A DNA stretch of 40,990 bases from Candidatus Aquicultor sp. (GTDB lineage: Bacteria; Actinomycetota; Aquicultoria; Aquicultorales; Aquicultoraceae): assembly GCA_036504445.1 (NCBI GenBank), contig DASXVE010000008.1, positions 1 to 40,990 on the forward strand. The letters are read 5' to 3'. The translations under genes were made by a program, and so were the position numbers. Of the stretch, positions 23,586-32,493 are shown in pieces; within the stretch, counting starts at the first letter, position 1, and every line of letters starts with the position of its first letter. The notes below the pieces were generated by a model that saw nothing but the letters and a program-made list of their open reading frames with translations, did no database searches and was not told where the DNA came from.

Positions 23586-26179
23586 GGTTCATCCCCGCAC
23601 CCGCGGGGAACTTATTTCCGAACCCATCTTCTGGGAATATTGGCTCGGTTCATCCCCGCACCCGCGGGGAACTTCTGCCAGCGTTAAGTATCGCCTCGAC
23701 CGTAGCCGGTTCATCCCCGCACCCGCGGGGAACTTTCAGGCAATCCAGAGACGCTATGGGCGTGAGTTCGGTTCATCCCCGCACCCGCGGGGAACTTGCT
23801 GAATAGTAAGGCGTTAGATTTCGAGACACCGGTTCATCCCCGCACCCGCGGGGAACTTATCCTTACCGCGCGCTCAACTTCCAGCGCGTCCGGTTCATCC
23901 CCGCACCCGCGGGGAACTTTTTACAAAATCACCGTGGGGGAGTTTTTTAGCCGGTTCATCCCCGCACCCGCGGGGAACTTACCTCGTCTGTCTTTGATAA
24001 CAGAAAGAAGCTCGGTTCATCCCCGCACCCGCGGGGAACTTTTAGGTAAAGTTAACATAATGCCTATTATAGTACGGTTCATCCCCGCACCCGCGGGGAA
24101 CTTACATCAGCGTATAACGGCAGGTTAATACTGCGCGGTTCATCCCCGCACCCGCGGGGAACTTCGCCGGGCAGAGAAGCGGCTACTGCACGTTTGTGGT
24201 TCATCCCCGCACCCGCGGGGAACTTAGCATCCGGCCATCTGATAATTTTGTGCTATGCGGTTCATCCCCGCACCCGCGGGGAACTTGCGGGCTATGCGGA
24301 TGATGTGTGGGGGTATTAGCGGTTCATCCCCGCACCCGCGGGGAACTTCTCCATGTTGACGTTCGCCCACACGACCGGTACGGTTCATCCCCGCACCCGC
24401 GGGGAACTTCTGGTCGCTCGCGTGTTTGCCCGAATAATAACCGGTTCATCCCCGCACCCGCGGGGAACTTTCTCCCCTTCGGGGACAGCTCTAACCCTTC
24501 ATCGGTTCATCCCCGCACCCGCGGGGAACTTTTCGGCCCGATGGTTTTAACCTCAAAATCTGACGGTTCATCCCCGCACCCGCGGGGAACTTCTATCTGT
24601 CGCCTATATTCAGGACGAACAAAACGGTTCATCCCCGCACCCGCGGGGAACTTGCAGATAGGTTAGCTGCATCAGGCCAGTATTGCGGTTCATCCCCGCA
24701 CCCGCGGGGAACTTTCTCCCCTTCGGGGACAGCTCTAACCCTTCATCGGTTCATCCCCGCACCCGCGGGGAACTTCCTAACTCTTCGCTTCATGCCGGCG
24801 TGATAGACGGTTCATCCCCGCACCCGCGGGGAACTTTTGGCGGGGCGACCGGCTTCGCTAGCATGAAGCGGTTCATCCCCGCACCCGCGGGGAACTTTCG
24901 ATGAGGCTCATAGCGGTCGACTCGTGGACCGGTTCATCCCCGCACCCGCGGGGAACTTATGTTCGCTGTGTATCTCATCTGTCTCACCACCGGTTCATCC
25001 CCGCACCCGCGGGGAACTTATTGCCGCCGAGCGCGGCGTTGCGTATCTCATCGGTTCATCCCCGCACCCGCGGGGAACTTACCGTGGCTGCTGCTCCATT
25101 GCGGTCTTAAGGCGGTTCATCCCCGCACCCGCGGGGAACTTTATATCGCAAACAACACCGTTGAATGTACTGCCGGTTCATCCCCGCACCCGCGGGGAAC
25201 TTTATATCTGCAAGCATCAAAAGCCCTATATAAACGGTTCATCCCCGCACCCGCGGGGAACTTAAGTCCCATTCTGGCAGCAAACTCGTGAAGCTCGGTT
25301 CATCCCCGCACCCGCGGGGAACTTGCCAACCATAAATAAAGGCTTGCGCTTGACAACGGTTCATCCCCGCACCCGCGGGGAACTTCTCATTGGAGTCGGC
25401 GAAGATCTTCTCAAGCGCGGTTCATCCCCGCACCCGCGGGGAACTTGTGGTGCGCTAATGCCCGAAAAAACCCACGACCGGTTCATCCCCGCACCCGCGG
25501 GGAACTTACTCGACCGGGCAGGCTTCGCGAATCATGCAGCGGTTCATCCCCGCACCCGCGGGGAACTTTTTTTCAGTCTCGATGAAATGAGCGATGAGTT
25601 GCGGTTCATCCCCGCACCCGCGGGGAACTTGGTAAACACGCCCTTGATGAGCTAGCCAAGCTCGGTTCATCCCCGCACCCGCGGGGAACTTTCGACCTCG
25701 TAGTGATCGGCATATTGCTCGGTCGGTTCATCCCCGCACCCGCGGGGAACTTTTCATGTTATCCCCTATCCCAACATCATAAAGCGGTTCATCCCCGCAC
25801 CCGCGGGGAACTTTACCGGCGACATAGCAACGTCGATTACGGCGACGGTTCATCCCCGCACCCGCGGGGAACTTGCCGTGCCCGGTCGCAGCGAGCTTGT
25901 TTCGTGTGGTTCATCCCCGCACCCGCGGGGAACTTGTGATGGTGATGGATTGGAAATAAAGATCAATCGGTTCATCCCCGCACCCGCGGGGAACTTATAT
26001 CGCCGGCCTCGTCATTACGATCGACGACCGGTTCATCCCCGCACCCGCGGGGAACTTTGATTGCCCGTGATCGCGGTCGAGCCGGTTCGCGGTTCATCCC
26101 CGCACCCGCGGGGAACTTGTTGCGGGATCGAGCGGGGTAACGGTAATTTTCGGTTCATCCCCGCACCCGCGGGGAACTT
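23586..26179 (-). CRISPR. Type I-E CRISPR array: 43 perfect repeats, 42 spacers
   Basis: The 28-nt repeat on the plus strand starts GGTTCATCCCCGCAC and ends GCGGGGAACTT; a C precedes 41 of 43 copies, so the working unit is 29 nt. Repeats start every 61 nt (62 nt after four of them), giving spacers of 32-33 nt once the 29th base is assigned. The transcript is on the minus strand (AAGTTCCCC...GATGAACCG), as in Escherichia coli type I-E repeats, and the internal palindrome CCCCGC...GCGGGG is the Cas6e hairpin. The leader therefore lies at the right end next to cas2. All 43 repeats between the ends appear identical. One spacer occurs twice (24471-24503 and 24715-24747). Confidence 0.98.
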
Positions 26180-26306
26180 AGCAAACGTACGTTCGCTCGC
26201 TTGCCTTACAGCGGCTCATCCGCGCACTACCTCTGCTTCCTCAAAATCATTGTCTAATTTGGGAGATTAGATATCTACCGTGCACAATGCCATAAAACCG
26301 CTTTCT
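26180..26306 (-). promoter_or_regulatory. CRISPR leader region between cas2 and the array
   Basis: 127 nt, AT-rich near cas2 (ATTTGGGAGATTAGATATCT), expected to hold the array promoter and the signals for Cas1-Cas2 integration. It contains a half-repeat at 26213-26240. Confidence 0.7.
26213..26240 (-). repeat. Degenerate CRISPR repeat inside the leader
   Basis: Starts exactly 61 nt after the last perfect repeat (26152). GGCTCATCCGCGCAC matches the first 15 bases of the repeat with two changes; the remaining part is unrelated. In the transcript direction only its 3' half survives, so its 5' half and the adjoining original leader were replaced or lost. Confidence 0.75.
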
Positions 26307-27522
<1,216 letters not shown>

Positions 27523-27801
27523 GTCGTCATCACCTCTTCTCTTCTTCTCAGTGCACTACGTTCTCCTTATTTCTTTTTGCGAAACTCAAGAATCCGCAGC
27601 CCGATTGCACGACAGGCTACCATCATAGGTAAATTGACAGCACAAGCTGTTGACTTGCGCGCCTCATGCAACAGACCACTGCTGCCGGCTAAGGCGGGCG
27701 CCTTAGCCGTCGACCCATTTCATGACTGTTGGCTTATCTAAATTGCCGTGCCTTTCTTCCCTATGATTATGATTCCCTCGACGACTCGAGGAGGCCGTGG
27801 T
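27523..27801 (-). other. Non-coding gap inside the cas operon (cas6e to cas1)
   Basis: 279 nt without a gene. It contains a perfect hairpin at 27688-27709 (GGCTAAGGCG arms, two-base loop), a second dyad CCTCGAG/CGAGG near 27776-27793, and at the cas6e end a 12-base exact match to one end of the CRISPR repeat (27799-27810). No T-tract follows the hairpin. A promoter for cas1-cas2, an attenuator or a crRNA-like regulatory RNA are the possible roles. Confidence 0.5.
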
Positions 27802-27810
27802 TCATCCCCG
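27799..27810 (-). repeat. 12-nt exact half of the CRISPR repeat at the end of cas6e
   Basis: GGTTCATCCCCG is identical to the first 12 bases of the array repeat (plus strand) and overlaps the cas6e stop codon. In transcript direction it is the repeat's 3' end, CGGGGATGAACC. Could be chance, since the codons belong to cas6e, but the position at the edge of the only large gap in the operon is notable. Confidence 0.5.
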
Positions 27811-28470
27811 TCTCACCAGCATAAGCCCGCAACCGAAGCCTTTAGCCGGGCCGATGCCGGTGTAGAGTGCTTCGAGAAAAAGGCTAGGGTCTATAACTGT
27901 CAATAGGCCATTGAACTCCAAAGTGCTGATGCTTACCTGCTTATTGCCCTTTCCTTTTAAAAAGCGGTGTTGCTGGTAGCCATCCACACGGATGTGCTCC
28001 GGTTTAATCTGAAACCCACATCTCTCCGCACGGGACAAAAGCCACTTGCTACCCTCATCCTGTATCAGGACGGGAAGAGGAGTTTGCTCATCATTCCCCC
28101 GCAACCGAGCCTTGGCCTCCATGACCACATCATGCCGATGCTGTTTATTTTCTTCATCCCTTTTGGCGCGGATAGGATTGGCGCGCAGCGTGAAAGCTAA
28201 GCGCTGTCCAGCACTGAGTTTCGGGCGGTATTCCTTGCTTTTAACTTCCCAGCTTCCACAGACAACACTTGGTTTCCGCACCGAAACGGTGTAGAACGTC
28301 GGCCGATTATCGACTGTTTCCTGACGATAGAGAAAATCTCGACGCCGATCAGGGCTGTCGGCGAACAGATTCCAGATGAGACGATGCACCTGGTAGCTGT
28401 CCCCTTTGGTTAGGTCAAATACATTGCGGGGTGACATATTCCTACCAAGTTTTATCACACTTAAAAACAT
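27802..28470 (-). CDS. cas6e: CRISPR pre-crRNA endoribonuclease Cas6e (CasE)
   Basis: 222 residues from ATG 28470, chosen for GGGGGAG just upstream and the Cas6e start MFLSVIKLGRN; the longer frame to 28605 lies inside cas5. The fold has two ferredoxin-like domains; the start (YQVHRLIWNLF with the conserved histidine) and the glycine-rich end GIGPAKGFGCGLMLVRRG are family signatures. Cas6e cuts the repeat hairpin and stays bound to the crRNA 3' handle in Cascade. It follows cas5 with a 2-nt gap. Confidence 0.95.
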   Translation of the reverse strand: MFLSVIKLGRNMSPRNVFDLTKGDSYQVHRLIWNLFADSPDRRRDFLYRQETVDNRPTFYTVSVRKPSVVCGSWEVKSKEYRPKLSAGQRLAFTLRANPIRAKRDEENKQHRHDVVMEAKARLRGNDEQTPLPVLIQDEGSKWLLSRAERCGFQIKPEHIRVDGYQQHRFLKGKGNKQVSISTLEFNGLLTVIDPSLFLEALYTGIGPAKGFGCGLMLVRRG

Positions 28471-28472
28471 GT

Positions 28473-29189
28473 CTACTCCCCCTTTCGTATAGTGCAATGA
28501 TTCTCGCGCCGCTCTCCGAATTGCCAACGTGTACGGGAAAGCGGTGTATCTCGACGAGTGATCACACGTTCGTATTCGAACCCGCTGACCTGATCTTCCT
28601 CCCAATAGATAGAGACATGGGAGTCTTGGGCGACCCCGGGCAATTCGTCATCATCTAAAGTCACGGTTGCTAATGCTTCCTTAAGCGTTGCAAAACTGTC
28701 GACGCGTGGTTGGAGCGGCAATGCCAAAGGACACGATTTTCGTCCGAGATAGAGGGTAAATATCGGTTTTAGTAATGCGTCAGCAAGTTGCTGAGCAGTG
28801 TACTCCGCTCCAGCACGAACTTTGATTGCTACGGTATAGGCTGCATCACACCGATAATCACGACTGGAAAGAATCGTGCTGAGATCGCCAGCGGCAAGTT
28901 CAGAACGACGTGTATAGTGGGTAACTCCCTTCTTTGCCGACGGGACTTGGCTGGTGTGGTAGTCTCGGAGAAGCGTTCCTATCGCGTCCACTCGTACAGC
29001 GAAGGAGCAGGCTGTAGCTAACTTCTTCTGCTGTTCCACGTTATCTCTATGGATACCAAGTGCTGCCGCAAGCAAACCGACAACAGCCGATTTCGACGGA
29101 TGGGCGAAACTGGGTCTGTATTCTCCCACGGCAATATCACCCCATGCTGCCAATGGACCATACAGGCAAAAGATAAGATATTTTTCCAT
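28473..29189 (-). CDS. cas5: Cascade subunit Cas5e (CasD)
   Basis: 238 residues. N-terminal YLIFCLYGPLAAWGDIAVGE and RPSFAHPSKSAVVGLLAAAL are typical of Cas5e, and the C-terminal part ends with RVITRRDTPLSRTRWQFGER. Cas5e caps the 5' handle of the crRNA in Cascade and contacts Cas7 and Cas8e. The start is four nt after the cas7 stop, with GGAG inside the cas7 end as its ribosome site. No anomalies. Confidence 0.95.
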   Translation of the reverse strand: MEKYLIFCLYGPLAAWGDIAVGEYRPSFAHPSKSAVVGLLAAALGIHRDNVEQQKKLATACSFAVRVDAIGTLLRDYHTSQVPSAKKGVTHYTRRSELAAGDLSTILSSRDYRCDAAYTVAIKVRAGAEYTAQQLADALLKPIFTLYLGRKSCPLALPLQPRVDSFATLKEALATVTLDDDELPGVAQDSHVSIYWEEDQVSGFEYERVITRRDTPLSRTRWQFGERRENHCTIRKGE

Positions 29190-29193
29190 GAGA

Positions 29194-30261
29194 TTACTCC
29201 GTCACGAAAGTGGCAATGTCGTTCAGGCTGCCCTCGCCAGTTTCAGCGTTCATAATCATGGGATCGCCTGCAGCACATAGACCATAGACCTTTTCCATAT
29301 TTGCGCGCTTAGCCTCCAGTTCTGCAATCGCCTTATTCATGATATCCTCACCACGCACCGGCTTAAGGAAGGCTACGGAAAGGGAACGGGGTTGTTGTTC
29401 CCCTTTCTCGGCCATGATGTACGATGCATAGGCACGCGAGGCGAAGCTGTTCTGTTTACCGTTGGGGGCGACTTTCGCAGCAGACTCGACCAGCGCCGTT
29501 AGGGCTTTCTTTGCAAGTGCCTTATCTCCGCCAAGGTTTTCTTCGAGCAAATCTCGATTAATGCATAGATAGAGATAGAATGCACCGGAAGCGAACTCGG
29601 TTTCGCCGATGTGTGCAGCACCTGCGTCTTCTTCTCCGTTGTTCAGGTCATCGACGGCGGTAAAGTAATCGTCTTCCACGGCTACCTCGTGCACGGTGAC
29701 TGCATGGGCCACCTGCACGGCGGCTTCGGTGTTCTTGGTGACCTTGACAACTTCTTTGCCAGTCAGCATCCTGCCGAACATGGCAACATCTATATCGTAT
29801 CTTTTCGCAACCAGCTTCTTAAGATCATCAGTATCTACTTTCGCATCTTTGGCAATTTTCTCTGTCAAGTCACTGAGTGCAAGCATTTCTGACTGGTTGA
29901 AATGAATGAGTTGTGACGATTCAAGCTCTTTAAGAGGTTTGTTCTTTACTGCATTTTCAGTTGCGCCAAAAAATCCTACGACTTCAATTGCCAACTCTTT
30001 GGCTTTATTCTCAGCGACTCCTTTTGCGCAAAGCATTTTATATACTTCTAAACCCATTTTCTTAGTACGTTTACCAATATGACCATCTAATGCAGACTCA
30101 AACAACGCTGATGTTCTCCAAGCCCGCTTGAGACTTTGTGATGACACCCTCAGTCTGGTCTTGCCGCCCATGACGGCAGTCTTGGGTCGCCCTAAGTCAT
30201 CCCGATTTAGATTGGATGGCGGATACGAGGTCAACAGATGCAACTGGACAAATGTACTCAT
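29194..30261 (-). CDS. cas7: Cascade backbone subunit Cas7e (CasC/Cse4)
   Basis: 355 residues from ATG 30261; GGAGGAG 10 nt upstream makes the TTG at 30279 unlikely. The start FVQLHLLTSYPPSNLNRDDL and GRPKTAVMGGKTRLRVSSQS are highly typical of Cas7e, followed by LKRAWR. Six copies form the helical backbone that holds the crRNA spacer. Later motifs include AHAVTVHEVAVEDDYFTAVD and GETEFASGAFYLY. Full length, no frameshift. Confidence 0.97.
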   Translation of the reverse strand: MSTFVQLHLLTSYPPSNLNRDDLGRPKTAVMGGKTRLRVSSQSLKRAWRTSALFESALDGHIGKRTKKMGLEVYKMLCAKGVAENKAKELAIEVVGFFGATENAVKNKPLKELESSQLIHFNQSEMLALSDLTEKIAKDAKVDTDDLKKLVAKRYDIDVAMFGRMLTGKEVVKVTKNTEAAVQVAHAVTVHEVAVEDDYFTAVDDLNNGEEDAGAAHIGETEFASGAFYLYLCINRDLLEENLGGDKALAKKALTALVESAAKVAPNGKQNSFASRAYASYIMAEKGEQQPRSLSVAFLKPVRGEDIMNKAIAELEAKRANMEKVYGLCAAGDPMIMNAETGEGSLNDIATFVTE

Positions 30262-30315
30262 ATTTTTAGTCTCCTCCAATTATAAGAAATTTAGTTGGAT
30301 CAGCTTTAGAAGCTA

Positions 30316-30822
30316 TTACGCTTCCTCGGGTGCCCTTGAGTAATAATCGAACGCCCACTGCTTACGGGTCGTATCGTTCCAGAAGTAAACGCTCTGGGCA
30401 AGGCTCTGAAGGTTTGTCGTGCCGCCCAGCAGAGCTATGATTCGAGCCATGCTGGTAAATAAGTCGTCCTTTTCCTGCACTTTTAACAGCCGCCGAAAAC
30501 GTAACCCGCTGACCCTGGCAGAGCCGTAGCCGTCTGCCTTGCCGGTTGCCATTTGCTCAGCAATAGAGCTTCCCTCACTATTTGACTTGATGCGGGCTGC
30601 AAGTCCGACAATAAGGGCCAAACGGTCATCGTCAATCGAACCGAAACGGCTGACGGCCCATCGTAAACGATGATACGCCGGTGAAAATACAACATCAGCA
30701 AGGCTGCGACAGCGCCGAAGCACAGCCCGATCGCCACGGCTATCTTCCAACCCCCTCCACCAATCTGTTAGTGCCTTGAGTTCAGGCGAATCTTTGTCAA
30801 ACCGCAGATACGAGGAACTCAT
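30316..30822 (-). CDS. cse2: Cascade small subunit Cse2 (CasB)
   Basis: 168 residues from ATG 30822 with AAAGGAGGT upstream. All-helical protein with LTDWWRGLEDSRGDRAVLRR near the start, then SARVSGLRFRRLLKVQEKDD and SLAQSVYFWNDTTRKQWAFD at the end, as in Cse2. Two copies run along the inside of Cascade and stabilise the displaced DNA strand. It lies 60 nt after cas8e and 54 nt before cas7. Confidence 0.93.
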   Translation of the reverse strand: MSSSYLRFDKDSPELKALTDWWRGLEDSRGDRAVLRRCRSLADVVFSPAYHRLRWAVSRFGSIDDDRLALIVGLAARIKSNSEGSSIAEQMATGKADGYGSARVSGLRFRRLLKVQEKDDLFTSMARIIALLGGTTNLQSLAQSVYFWNDTTRKQWAFDYYSRAPEEA

Positions 30823-30882
30823 GCTACCTCCTTTCGCCTTGTGCAAATCCTAACCTCAACTTTAACCATGTTTATCATATTA

Positions 30883-32493
30883 CTAACCGCTTTTCTCCTT
30901 CGCTTTGCCTGCTGGCTGCTGTTCAACCGGCAATCCCAGAAGCTCCTTAATTGTTTTACTTCTATTGAAATACTCCAGTTTGCGGCGTGCTATAACAATT
31001 CTTTTTGGATCTGCATCTTCGATGGGACCTTCCAGGGCATAGATATCAAAGAGTCGCAATGCCTCTTTACAGAGGCTTGCGTGCCATGCTTTACGAGCCT
31101 CCATGCCATCGGCAGCAGATGCAAGAGCTGTTTTCAGGTTATGCAGCGTCTCGTAAAATGCTGGTTCAGTGTTCTGCCAGAAACTATTACTTATAAACGA
31201 AGTGTCACCCTTCACTTCGCCCGGCCGCTTGAACCAAGCCTTTTTTACGGCAATCTGCACATTCCTTGCAATTTCTGCAGCTGACTTGACCATGCCTGCC
31301 ACAGTGTGCTCGTACTCGTCTCGCAAAGACATCTCCATGTAAAGCAGAGGCATCTTTGCTTCGTACCAACAACGAGCCGTCATGTCTTCCATATCAAATC
31401 CAAAAGCCCACAAGCGAAATTGCCAATCTTTAAGGTTTTGTTGTCGGTTCTCCTGAAATTCGTGAACAATACGGGCAGGCACTCGACGTTCTTCCGCATT
31501 TTCTTGTACAAAACCAAGCCAGTATCGGTAGCTAACACCGCCACGCTGTCCTTTGGCAGATATGGGTAAGCCGTCTTTGTAACTGTACGGAGAAAGAGGA
31601 TGCAGCCAAGCACCTGTGAAATTCATGCCATAATTCTTGTCTTGATATGCTTGAATTAAATGGCCAAATGATCCGCACACATCACACATACCCGCCTTCA
31701 ACGAATCTAGATTCAACCTAATTCGACGTGGCATTCCCCAGAACACCATCGCAGGGTGGACGTCTTCAGGAGTAGTATCTATTCCATTCTTGTTTTCGCT
31801 GGTCCTGGTTTTTCCAAGCCAAGGAAATATATCACTCTCAGCTATCGGTGCCGTGTTTCCATGGGTCCGCAGAAATATGTTACTCTCTAGTACATTAAGC
31901 CAGATTAAGTGCCAAAGCGTGCTGTGACCTTGATCACCAAGGACAAGAGTCGTTAATGGACCTCCACCACGTAATGATGTCCTAAAACCAGGACCACCCT
32001 TAGGCGCATTGGTCTGCATTGTAAATAAGGCCATCGCACAACATGATGAGCAAAGTGCTTTTACTGTATTACGCTTTACGAAGTGATCCTTGTTTTCCTT
32101 GCAGGTGTTTTCGCCCGGCATGTCTATCAATAAACGATCGATGCTTCTCTCTTTAGCCTCCAGTCTATCCTGATCTTGCATGAACCTTGCTCCATCCCCA
32201 CCAAGCTCAAAGGCATGTCGAACAGTTGAAAACTTTGCCTGCAATTCTTCGGGCGCAGATGGCTCTGTAAGCGCCTTCTTCCATTCGATTCTATTAGCGG
32301 GCGCAGCCACGGTTTGCATGAGTCCGATAAGGAACTGGATAAGGGCGCCGTTAAAATCTGGCCGCGGGGCATTAAGGGCAACAACAGGGTTGACATCAAA
32401 ATCGGAAGTTATCTGCCAGGGTGCGATCATCATTTCTGTTCCATCCCGTCGTTTAACCGGAATCCACTTTTCATCTATGAGATTGAACTGCAT
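30883..32493 (-). CDS. cas8e: Cascade large subunit Cas8e (Cse1/CasA)
   Basis: 536 residues, starting MQFNLIDEKWIPVKRRDGTE, the family hallmark. KGGPGFRTSLRGGGPLTTLV is the conserved central motif, and a C-terminal four-helix bundle follows from about residue 380. Cse1 recognises the PAM and recruits Cas3. A cluster CSSCC (about 150) and CDVCG (about 275) are possible zinc ligands. The ATG directly follows the cas3 stop, with GAGGAGGT inside the cas3 end as the ribosome site. Confidence 0.96.
   Translation of the reverse strand: MQFNLIDEKWIPVKRRDGTEMMIAPWQITSDFDVNPVVALNAPRPDFNGALIQFLIGLMQTVAAPANRIEWKKALTEPSAPEELQAKFSTVRHAFELGGDGARFMQDQDRLEAKERSIDRLLIDMPGENTCKENKDHFVKRNTVKALCSSCCAMALFTMQTNAPKGGPGFRTSLRGGGPLTTLVLGDQGHSTLWHLIWLNVLESNIFLRTHGNTAPIAESDIFPWLGKTRTSENKNGIDTTPEDVHPAMVFWGMPRRIRLNLDSLKAGMCDVCGSFGHLIQAYQDKNYGMNFTGAWLHPLSPYSYKDGLPISAKGQRGGVSYRYWLGFVQENAEERRVPARIVHEFQENRQQNLKDWQFRLWAFGFDMEDMTARCWYEAKMPLLYMEMSLRDEYEHTVAGMVKSAAEIARNVQIAVKKAWFKRPGEVKGDTSFISNSFWQNTEPAFYETLHNLKTALASAADGMEARKAWHASLCKEALRLFDIYALEGPIEDADPKRIVIARRKLEYFNRSKTIKELLGLPVEQQPAGKAKEKSG

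Noticed and set aside
23554-26270. Series of open frames across the array, rich in VHPRTRGEL and FIPAPAGN peptides
   Set aside because: They are translations of the CRISPR repeats, whose period and lack of stops create false frames on the plus strand.
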